Part shown: positions 38,901 through 50,900 of the stretch, piece by piece
Layout: each line of letters begins with the position of its first letter
How positions within the stretch are numbered: the first letter of the stretch is position 1
Assembly: GCF_020497125.1 (NCBI RefSeq)
Contig: NC_059087.1
Span: 13,301,925-13,365,924 of the forward strand
Length of the DNA stretch: 64,000 bases
Origin: Mauremys mutica
Lineage: Eukaryota > Chordata > Testudines > Geoemydidae
Direction of reading: 5' to 3'
Program-made: the position numbers and the translations under genes
Notes under the pieces: generated by a model
What the model was told of the DNA's origin: nothing
The model's database searches: none
The model's input: only the letters and a program-made list of their open reading frames with translations

Positions 38901-41900
38901 AGTACTCCTCTTCTTTTTGCAGATACAGACTAACACGGCTGCTACTCTGAATTGTAGTTAAATTACCATTTCATTTGTCGAATATCCTTGAATATATAAT
39001 AGTAATGAAGACGATAGCTCAGACTTGCGTTTGGCTACTTTAAAAGGTTGTCAGTACATGTTTAATTGGAAAAGCTTTATATAAATATTTCAAGTGTACA
39101 AGATATTCCCAGACACCATTTGGCAGTCCCATATATGCATTATATGATGATCTTCCAACTGCTTATCAATAAATGAAAATAAAACGGTCATCCAGACCAA
39201 CTTTGATTGAAGTATATAACAGGGGTGACCAAATTTACTGGCCCTCTGAGCTGCATGTGACAATCTTCAGAAGTTTCGAGAGCCACATTGTGCCTGCCTT
39301 GAGGCGGCCCCGCCCCCCTCCCCGCTGGGCAGAAGCCCCTACCCTACCACCCTGCTGCAAGGCCGAGGTCCCGAGCTCCCCGCAGTCTAGTAAATGGAGA
39401 ATGGGGAGGGGGCATGGGGGTCGTACTTTAACAGTAAAAGAGCCGCATGTGGCTCATGAGCTACAGTTTGACCATGCCGAGTATATAATTTGTTTTTTTT
39501 TCAAATTACAGCTACATTATGCACTTTGGTCCCACATGCTTTATAGAAAATATTCCTGATCTAAATAAAAATTATAATAAATTATTCCCTATGAAGAATA
39601 ATTTGAAAAGTGTAATTACATTAAGGATTTCCACAGTGACTAAAAAATTAGTGCATCATTCAAGTCGTATATTTTCTTGATGTTTTAAAACTTTTCTCTG
39701 TGTACACCTCAGTATGATTTTGCGTGGTGCTTTACAGAAATTCTTGGCGATTTTATGGTACAAACCACAACATTTATAATATAAATGAGAAAAACACAGG
39801 AAATAAAAAAGGAGCGGGATAAAGATTCCAACAATAAAGGTGTGCATGTGAAGTTTGCAAGTTTGTTTTTTGGTAAGACTAGAAAGGTGAAGCCATATTT
39901 CACTAGTGGAGGTCACTGGCTGTACAAGAAGGTGAATTTTGAGGATATATTACAAGGAGAGTGGGGATGCTTGCTGAGGAGAGGGAGGCTGTTACAAGCA
40001 GAGGGGCCTCTGGGGAAAGCGTGGGCAGCCGAAGAAAGACAGGGAACAAGAAGCCTAGAAGAGTCAGCAGAGCGCAAGACAGACTAGGAAGACACAAGGA
40101 AAGAATTGTAAGCAGATGCAGTCTTATGAAGGCCTTTAAAAGTGAAGGTGAAGGGTTGGAACTCTATGTATACAAAAAACCAGCGAACAGATACAATAGG
40201 GATGTGACATGGTCAGGGTCATGAAATTAACGTTATTTTAGATGGTTGATAGGAGTTGGGGAGGGTTGGAAAGGAGGATATTAGTAAATTTCCGACTACC
40301 ATATACATGAAAACCACGTGTATATATATATGATATATATATGTACCATGCATATAAATACACGTTAACAGTTGAATCAAATTAAAATTTACATATTTCC
40401 ATAATACAGTGAAATATGGAATTATAATTTGCCAAGGACTGTACCTTAAATTCATAACACTAGAAACTATAGACTATATATGTTGCCTTTCCCTTTGCCT
40501 GAATGTGCTTTGTTATTATGGCAGTGAGATGCAAAGGCTCAACCTAAGTATTTTTGAAAAAAAAATATTTTTTTAGTGGAATTATTTATCAGAAGTATTT
40601 ATATGAAATCTTCCCAGTTAAATTCCAGGTGAGTATTTTTGGAGTGGCAGGTTAAGGAAACTAGTAGAGGCTGAACTATTTAGTAATTGTAGGGAGGGAA
40701 AGTTGCTAGATGTTATCATATTCCAGGGGAGTTCTTCTTTGCTTATCTTTTGGACAGATGAACTATATTTTTAATATATTTACTGATATTGATAAACATG
40801 TAAGTTTTTGGAAAGAGTAACATTTCATTTAAAGGAGCAGCAGTCTGAATTTAAGAAAATATGGTCATCTTTCATGGGACCCTCTAGCTAGTATTTTTTT
40901 TATTGAAACAAGAATTTTAAAAGGGGAATTATTCTGCAACTAATAGGTATTGATACTTTGTTAGAAGCAGTGTGCTCAAATTCTGCTGGTTACATGTTAC
41001 ACTGTGAAGAGGGTTTTCTGTAAGATTTCTAAATCTGAGAGAGAGTTATTGGTTTAAATACCTAAATATGTTTTTCTGCTAATAAAAACTAATTGTTCTG
41101 AATCCTGTAGAATTAATTTTGCCAGAGTTCAAAGGTCTGTGATTTTTCTATTTTGAGAAATATACAGCTGATATATCTGTGTTTATAAAATGTGAAATGG
41201 AGAAATGTATCACTCCAACTCAATAAAGAGGCAATGGCAATATAAATTACGTTGCAGGTCTTAATTAGTTGTCATTTGCAATTTGTCTATCCTATTAAAA
41301 AGTATGTATTTAATGATTTTAAGGTTACTTGAACAGAATTAACCAAATACATTTGTGGTTTAATCAGGATACTTTTGTAATCATAGCACATTATCTCATA
41401 GTGTGCTTTGCTTAATTTCCTTTGAAGGAATAATAATAAGAATCTATAATTCCTAATAGTCAGAAGTACTTTGTTTTCCTGCAGGTAGTAAACAAGAGTT
41501 CTTGGAAGAATAGTTGCTCAATAATACTTAAGAATTCTTAGTGAAAGTATCAATTCTGTAGTCAACATTGAAAACTTAATTTTCATTAAAAACCCTTTTT
41601 TGTGATGTCTCTTTCCCCCCTCCGCTCTCCAATTTAATTTCCTCGTGGGCATATTGACCTGTAATTTCTCATATGGTCTCCAGAAGAGTTTTATGGCAAA
41701 CTGATGCTATTTTGAAAAGGTATTTTGGAGATGTGGGATTTTATTTTTATTTTTTTAAAAGTTGTTTTTCCCATTTGAAACCTCTTTTTTCAAAGTAGTA
41801 TTTAAAAAGATAATCTAAAAACAAAATCATTATTTAAAATATTTTTCTCACCAAGCATCAATAGGAACTCTCGCATATTGAAAACAGCTATAAAGGTAGG

Positions 41901-44900
41901 CAGAAACATCTAGCATTAGTAGCTAGAACTTCCTAGAAGCTCCATCAGGTCTTGGCTGATATTTATAACTTGATTGGTCAAGTCAATAGAGCTTGAAAAG
42001 GGCAAATGCCGTATAGCTCTGGTTCAAGGGATTTGGAAGGGCTGCTCACTCTCCTGGTGGATCTTGTAAAGTCATCACTGTATCTGCTTGAAAGAACTCT
42101 CATGTTTTCCTAATTAATTTAGGAATTACAACATCAAATACCTGCTTATTCATCATTTCTGGACAGAACTTTTTATGCAAGAATAAACCTGCAGAGAATT
42201 GTTCAGAAAACATGTATGCACTACAGTATGAACTACCTTGCATCACTAATTATAATATGAAATAGAAACACATTCAGTTGCTTATTGACAAAATATTTGC
42301 TATATTGCCTTCATAATAATGTGCCCACTAAAAAAGTCTTCAGTAACTTCCCCAGCAGAGCTTTTTAAACTAGAGTTCTCTTTCAAGATAGATATACACT
42401 ACTACCTCAATATAACGTGGTCGTGGGAAGCCAAAAATCCCTGCCGCGTTATAGGTGAAACGCCGTTATATCGGGGTAGCGGTGGCAGGGCTGCAGCAGT
42501 GATTTAAAGAGCCCCAGGGCTCCGGCCGCGGGGAGCTCCAGGCCCCTTAAATCGCCGGCGGAGCCCCACTGCCGCAGCCCTGGGGTAGTGGCGGCAGGGC
42601 TCCAGCGGTGATCTAAAGGGCCCGGGACTCCCCGCAGCAGCCAGAGCCCCGGGTCCTTTAAATCGCTGCTGGAGCCCCGCTGCTACCACACTATATGTGA
42701 ACTCGTGTTATATCGGGTTGCATTATAGCGAGGTAGAGGTGTATTATAAACAAAAAGATCCTCATTAGAGCATTTTAGTTGAACAAAAGTACTTAACTCT
42801 AAATCTTCTGAGTTCCAAATATGTATGGTTCAACAGTAAATTCAACTTTGACCTGATTAACCTACATATCTACTTTACTCCATATACATTTCCCTGTCTT
42901 TGCTGTGAGCAATCACCAACTTTCACATATTGGCTACAGACCCAATTCCTTTTGGACTGCCAGCCCATCGAGAGCCAGAGATATTAATTTCTTCTCACAT
43001 CAACGATATCAAACATTTCTGAAAGTTATAGCTATGCACACACGTATCCCAGTTAGGTTGACAAAGAGCAGGAAAGCAAGTCGAATTAATTTTTGTTTTG
43101 GAACGTTAGTTTGAAATTAACTGTCATAAAGTATTTTCTGAATTAATATTTAGTGTTCTCTGTTCTAGTAAGGTTTGTTTTGTTTAACATATACACATTT
43201 CCAGCTTTAACTCTCAAAGGTGTATTTTTTCTCTGGGAATTCCCTATTGTCTTCAAGTCTGAAGAGATTTTATTTAAATGTTCAGTTATTGTGAAATTAG
43301 CTCCTTTGTGTTTTTTATCTCTCTTCAGAAACTTGATGAAACTTGTACAGAGTTGAAATAATCCAGTTAATTTATAAGCCAACATTTGAAAATATCTTGA
43401 TGTAGAGGAGAGTGTTTTTATACAATAATCAATCTACTATAGATGAAAAATTGCTCTTCAGATTTTCCTTTTATCCAAAAAACAATTGAAAGAATATATA
43501 TCTTGCCCTTCACTCCTAGAATATTAAAGATGATACATCTGTACTTGAAAGTAAATTGATAGTATATTTGCAGTTAAATGGGGGGACATGTCTATATTTT
43601 GCTAGGTGTGAAACACATACATCATATTTAGTGGCATTATATGTAAAGAGTGTGTAACTTGTTGATCGTCAAAGGGAGCCACTTTCATAATGCTACAGAA
43701 AAATAATTCTCTACAGTCAGGTCCTAAACTGCACAGTTACAATGGTTGTACTTCTGAGAAGGGCTGTTGGAGGTCTTGCAGGACAGAAAGTGATGTAAAT
43801 GAGAATGAAGTTGAACTCTTGGGAATATCCTCTGAGTAGATAAGAAACGCTTATTTAAAACAAAACAAAAAATCTAAGCAAAACTTCATGCTTAAGAAGA
43901 AAAATTCCCTCCTTCCCGTTCTCCCTTCCCCAAGGTGGCTGTGCTGGGCTGTGAGCATCAGCTCCCCTTCTGTCTCCAGCTTGAGATGTTTTGGGGAAGA
44001 AGGGAATGGATAGGCTGTCACTCCCTAGGATGACTCTACAAATCTTGCATTTAGAAGTGGGGGAAAGGTTTTTCTCTGAGTTTAACTATTTAGTATAAAA
44101 AGCAGTCTACATTTAAAATGGTAGCAGCAACACAAAGCCTTGTGCTGCCACTGAATGGCAGGAAAAGGATTAGTATCCCTACGCAGGTTTGGTGGGTTTG
44201 GGCCCACCTCACTTCTTGTTGAGAAGACCCTAATAATCCACAAAAGAAGAGCAGAAAAACTCTTATCACTCTCTCCCCTCTCCCCCCCCCCCCCACCAAA
44301 GAAATTTAAAAATAACAATTGGGACATACTGTTGAAAGGATTACTGGCTATTTAATCAGAAATTTTATTCTTTAAAAATTAGTCCATTTAATGGTATCTG
44401 TTCAATATTTGCCTAAACCTCAATGTAGACAGTGTCTACACCTCAGTATAGTGAGTTGTTATGAATGCAGTAACTACAACTCAGAAAGGAGTTGAAAACC
44501 TTGACATGCTAGCTTACTACCTTTTTTGTAAAAACAACAAGGAGTCCGGTGGCACCTTAAAGACTATCAGTCCGGACTCCTTGTTGTTTTTGTGGATACA
44601 GACTAACACCCCTCTGTTACTTGATACCTTTTTGTAATAAATAACGTTTGAAGAAAATCAGCCATTCTTTTTATAGACTAGTAGTTACATATTGCGACTA
44701 CAGACTAATGTGGCTTCATATTGTCATCCTTCCCGAAAGAAATGTGAAGATACTTGAGTTAGAGACAGTTTTTTTGTAAATTCAGTGCATGTTTGTATGT
44801 TTCCCCCCCATCAGCAAAGCAAAAACTGGAGGACAGACTGGCAGCTGCCGCAAGAGAGAAGCTAGCACAGGCCTCCAAGGAATCAAAAGAAAAGCAGCTT

Positions 44901-47900
44901 CAAGCGGAACGCAAACGGAAAGCTGCACTCTTCTTGCAGACCCTGAAGAATCCCTTGGCAGAAGCAGAAGTTGAGAAAATTGAGGAGAATTCCTTTAATA
45001 TGGAGGTAAATTAAGAGTAAATTCCATATACCACAGTGGTTAACAGAGAGAACCTATGAATAGAAATTATTTGACTGTTATTTTTTAATTAAGCTGACTT
45101 AGAAGTTACAAGCTCTTCCTGGATAACAGAAACCTCAGTTTAGAAATCTGTCTTTTCAGATGCCTTGTATATTTTTTTAGATCAACAGAAATGTATCTAT
45201 CACAATTGGTAGATAAATTTGAGAAATATTATTACTGTGTCAGTTTATGTTCTATACAATCAAATGAAAAAAACCATGGTCAGATTTAAATCTAACGCTA
45301 CATTGAAAATCAATGGATCAGTATCCGACCCACTCAAGATTAAAGTACATCTGATAGCATTTTTCATTTTCAGTTCCTCTGTTGCTTGTTAACCTATAAT
45401 TGGGGTTTAGAAAAGGCATTTTGAGGTTTCAGTACAGTTCAGCTGTGGTTTGCATACATGTGGTTTATCTAGAGAACTGAAAATTGAGTTAAACTTAGTG
45501 TTAAAACTATGCTGCTGGAAATGCTAATACAAGACCCAAACAAGGTGTGTGCACAGTAAGCCCCAGGCAATTGGACACTGAGTTATATTGAAAGACTGAT
45601 GGTGAGAGAACCCAGGGGCCTAATCATCCTGTCAGTTGCATATCAGTTGACTTCAGTGGAAGTTGCACATGCACAACTAATGGGATCACATGGTCCCTTA
45701 TGTTTTATTTTTGCTGTTGCTCTTTTCCACTGAGCCTTTATATAGTGTAAGGAACCTGTGTTTTTGGTACTGGAGGAACTTGCAAGTTGGTTTGAAGTAT
45801 CACGTTGCACATTTCTTATAAAGCTCAATTTTTGATCAGTGGGGATGATTACCTCTTACTGTCTGTCAAGAATGCCAGCATGAAAATTATGATTGGTTTA
45901 CACTGAAAAGTTAGATCAGCATAGCTACAACTCTTGGATGTGAAAAAGAGACATAGTTAAGCCAATCTAACCCCTGGAGTAGACACTTGGTCAACAGAAG
46001 AATTCTTTGTTCAAGCTTGCTACTGCCTCTTAGGGAGGTGGATTACTTACAGCAATGGGAGAAGGGGATTACCTACAGCAATGCGGGAGGGATAGCTCAG
46101 TGGTTTGAGAATTGGCCTGCTAAACCCAGGGTTGTGAGTTCAGTCCTTCAGGGGGGCCATTTAGGGATTTCGGGCAAAAATCTGTCTGGGGATTAGTCCT
46201 GCTTTGAGCAGGGAGTTGGACTAGATGACCTCCTGAGGTCCCTTCCTGTCCTGACATTCGATGATTCTACATTGAAGTGCTACAACAGGGTAGCTGTAGA
46301 CATTCTGTAGCAGTGTTTTGAGTGTAGACATAGCCTTAGACATGTGGCCTATGAGAGGCTGCTTTCCCGCCTCTCTCTCTCTCCTACCACTAAAATATTT
46401 GTCTGCCGATATGGTTGTCAACCTCACTAGATCTAATACAAGGCAAGAATCAGCTGGGGAGTTTTCAAAATCTTTGTTTGAGTGGGTCAGTACAGTGTTG
46501 CTCTCTCATACAGGCAAAGGCTGAAAGCTGCTTGAATGTTGATAATGTCTTAAGATCTGGTTCTGGGGAATAATAGAACTAGCAGTAGTGTCGCCTCACT
46601 GCCCTAAATGCCTCTCTTGATCATTGTCACCAAAGAAATTAGGAGCAATTGTCTTGTCAGTGTGAGCCGGTTACTAGAATTTACCAGATCTGGATTAAAG
46701 ATGATTACTGAATTATTAACCAGTTTTTTTCAGCAGACAATAGAACGGCCAAATAATTTATCACTAGGATAAGACTATTACAAGTTAGTCTGCTGATAAC
46801 AGCTGAGCATAACAGTATCTTGCTGGCTTCTTAAAGCCCTGTAGCTCTAAGAATTGCATAGATCTTTTTTATAAGATTTGCATTTTAACTAGCCAAGCTT
46901 TTAAAGAAGCATCATGGATCAAAAAAAGTTAAATGTTAACACACGTTCTAAAAGTATATTTGTTTTTAATTATCAGGAGACTATCCTGTTGATTTTTAAG
47001 GTAATGGACTAATTGAATAACTGGAAGCTCTGTAAAATGAGATAATCTTGCATTTTTATTACAGCCATATAACTATCTTTTGAGTGAAAATGTATTTGCT
47101 CTGTCACCGCATGAAATAATTATCATAGACAACAGTAGCCATCAGTCCTTGGTTCGTAATTAAATCGTGAAATACTGATCACAATGTATGTCCCATCTTA
47201 TAACATAAATGAGAGCTAAAATTTTACCAGGCTAACTGTAGCTTTCTTTTTTACTCTAGGAGAATCTTTAATTTAATTTTTAATTGATTTTCATTTCTAC
47301 ACAATAATAGAGGCTCAAACTATATGTATAGTTCAAATTAAAAAAAAAAAAAGTAAGAACTGAAAAAATGCCACAGTGGCTAAACAGAGTAAAAAAAGAT
47401 TCTTCAAAAAAGAATTAGGTTCATAGATGATAGGTCCACCAATGACTTTTAGCCAGCATGGTCAGGGACATAACTCTGCTCTGGGAGTACCTAAACCTCT
47501 GACTGACAGAGCTGGGAGTGGACAACAGGGGATGGATCACTTGGATAAATTGTCTGTTTGTTCCCTCTGAAGCATCTGCACTAGCCGCTGTTGGAAAACA
47601 GGATACTGGGCTAAATGAACCATAGATCTGACCCAGTATGGTTATTCTTATGTACTTTTCCAGCTTTGCACCTAAGGCTTTAGCTTGCACTTTTCAATTA
47701 CAGATCATCAACAAGGTAGGTCTATATCTAGACACTAGAGGGTTGTTGCCCATGTCAGGAACTAAAGCAGAGCCTGCATTCTTCATAAAGGGAGAATAAT
47801 AGCATTCACGGGAGGAGAATTGATTAAATAAATGCATTCATGGACTCAGGAGCGATGCGATCCTGAAATAATATTAAAATTCAGCTTGCTGAAGGGCCTT

Positions 47901-50900
47901 TTTGTTGAAGTATTGGAAGGCCTGGGAACAGTAATAAAAAGTAATCAGGGAATCCAGTAATTCCTTGTTTATATTATCTCATTTAATGTGTAGTATTTAT
48001 TATGTGGTTGTATAACGTATAGAATGATGGGAACCCAACCTGGCTGAGGCCTCTAAGAACTCTTGACTTTTCATTTTAACTACAAGACTTCTTAGAGGAC
48101 TGGAGAATGACCAGTGGGATTATGCAGTGTTGTTGAAGCCGGGTCGGTCCCAGGATATTAGAGCGACAAGCCGGGTGAGGTAATATCTTTTTTTGGACCA
48201 ACGTCTGTTGGTGAGAGAGACAAGCTGATCAGTGGAGAGGGAAGGAAATAGTTCCAGTCAGACTGTCTCAAACTTCATGTTCTTGGTTGAGTTAAATAAA
48301 TTAGAACTAAAAACACCTTCCTGCCAAACAGTTAAATTAAAAATGTCTGTGAAGTGCTCTAGTCCCTTTCTACATCAGTTGAAGTCTGAGAGAACTCTAC
48401 TTCAGTTTTCCATTGCTTCAAGTGGGTGGAGAGGAAGCAGCACTTTAACATAACTCAGATGATCAGTATGTGCTTTGTAATCTTAACTATATGTGCAGAG
48501 TAAACCAAAAGATAAAGAATGAGAGCTGTATTAAAAAAAAACAAACCAGGATATCTCTCTGTTAAGGAGCATTAGAAACCAGCAAGAACTAGAAGACATT
48601 AAGTGAAGGAGATAAATATCTAGTGTGCATAATGGAAACTTGGTGGGATAATTCACTAACTAGTATAAAATCCATCTAAAAAATTAGAATAGTCATCCTG
48701 AGATGTTATCTTTCTGTTGAGAGGTGAAAAATAGTTAGCATTTTCTATGGATGAATGTACTTCTGCACACCATGTTGCCATCAGCCTGCTACTGCCTGAA
48801 ATTTGACAACTAGGTGTGACAGTGATTTTGTGCTGAAGTTATGCTTGTCACAACTGTGTAGATAGATGCAAAGACTGAGCAAACCTGTTTTACCTCTATC
48901 AAACAGGTTTTGAAGTAATGCTAGTGCTGCGTTTTATTTTATACCTTCAAAATTGATTCCTCTGTTACCACATGTGTAGGATGTTTGATGCTATTGAGAC
49001 CAACTGGCATTTTAAAGCCTTTTTGCATTAAACTGTACCTTGAAAATAGTCAAATTGGTTTATGCTGAAGTTGCATTTTTACTACTGTTTGTGTGGTTCT
49101 CTTGTAGCATTTTATCTTGACTTATTACTACAATATACATGCACATCTCTTGAGGCAGTTAGCACCAGAAACAATTTAGAACTTGGTGAGTAGAGATCCA
49201 GTACCAAAAGTTACTGAGAACTCTGAGTGACACTGGTAGCCAGTGGGAATAGAGGGTCCTCTTCACCTTTTCAAGGTCAGACTTGAAAGAGGACTATTTC
49301 TTCAATATTTTGTTTTCTGCGGGTGTATTTATTTTTAAAAAAATGCACCTACACTATAACAAGAAAACCCTACCCATCAACTCATCTCCTTAGGAGACGT
49401 TTGAGGAAAGAAGAGGTTCAACTTGTCCTGAAAGTTAGCAAAGAAGTTAGCAAATTGACCTAAGGTGGGAAGCCCTGAGGAGGACTTTGGAGTATCACTT
49501 TGAGCATCCCTGGTTAAGATAGTGATGCCCTTTCCGTTTTCAAAAAATACCACCTGTATGATAGCACTGAAAAGTTAGTGTGTTTAGTTTGCTATTGTAC
49601 GAACAGCCGGTGTATGCAAGTTACATGGAAAATTCTGATTATAAAAGATTTACCGGTCACTTCCTTACAAAGAGTTTCTCAGCCTGCACTACTAAACATA
49701 CTCTAAAAATTTTTTGAAAGTATTTCAGTATGCTTTTAAATTTATGAAGATGACACTTAATATTTACGAATAGAATGGAAACATTTTTGGAAAATGTATG
49801 TACCTACCGTGAGCTCAGTTCATGGTTTTGTGTTCTCATGATACCTATTTTAAGAACCGCAGCTTCATTCTTTTTTGTTTATTTGCCTCAGGAAATAGAT
49901 TAAATACCTAATTCTGGCTATTTGTATTGGTTGAACTCTAAACATGTGTATAAGTATTGATAGCCTCTACTGACCAAGAATGGTGTTGAGACTTAACTAG
50001 ACACATTCATCTTCCCTTATTGCAGTCCAGATCAAGTTTCACTACTGGTACACTAACTGAAATCTCTTTGGGATGGCAAGGAGCAATCAGTAAAATTGCC
50101 ATAGGCATATTTGGGGAAGAGGAAAGCAGTGGGGAGGAAAGGAGAGATTTTGAAGATGCATTGGCAGCATGGAGGAGGCTCCTTGAGCTAGAGCAGGCAG
50201 TGGAGAAAGCCAGTGTCAGGGCAGGCTGCAGTTTACTTCAGACAGCCAGTTTTGCATTAGTGGTCCAGTTTAGGTTTCTGTGAACAAGTCATGATTTACC
50301 AGATATTCATATAGCTAGTAAGGATTCCCTTACCAGTCTTCCTGGTATTATAAAATGTCAAAAATTTGGGTGATAAAGTAGCATGAACCACAGAAGAGGG
50401 GCTATTAGAATTACCCAAATTGTAAACAGTAGCACTTTCTAAATACCTAAAAGAAACAGGGAGGGAAACACAATCATAATGTTGTGAAACGCAGTCAAAC
50501 ATCTAACTTGAAAGTAATCTGTTTCAATGGATTGTCCCAAATGTTGTCTGTTTCTGCCTCTTTGAATATGACAGTTCTATAGCATGAAGCAATCTCTCTT
50601 TTGGCCTTTCATTGTTTTAGACTTGAAGATCTGTTCTTTGTTCTTTTCTTTTAGATGTTTGCCCTTATTTTTGTGCTGTGTATAACAGTATTCTTAACTC
50701 CTATGGAGGGTAACATGTTAACAATTGAAATGAAAATTCATAATTCAGAGTCTAAAAGTAGGAAGCTATTCAAAATTTGCCAAGCCTAAGCAGGATATCT
50801 AAATCAATGACATACACATTTTTCATATGTACTAATATAGTCAGGAGTATGACAATTAAGTAATACACAGTTGGGGGTTGCATGGATTTTTGTATGCTTC

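Larger units (their letters stand above)
36920..44814. other. Intron H-I (7.9 kb)
   Basis: Holds a U4 snRNA fragment (37020-37093), poly-A (38090-38108), PLE fold-backs (38562-38953 and 44531-44624), a hAT MITE (39220-39480), TA-rich simple sequence (about 40320-40342) and a mariner-like MITE (42397-42741). The segment 40.4-42.3 kb is AT-rich with nothing recognised; the same holds for 42.75-44.5 kb. Confidence 0.75.

Noticed and set aside
39173..39559. A 128-codon ORF
   Set aside because: It covers a hAT MITE with exact 8-bp duplications and shows no protein similarity I recognise.
46084..46150. A tRNA gene
   Set aside because: The A and B boxes are present, but the sequence continues directly into a SINE body with a CR1-type tail, and no acceptor-stem pairing is evident. 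It is the head of a SINE.
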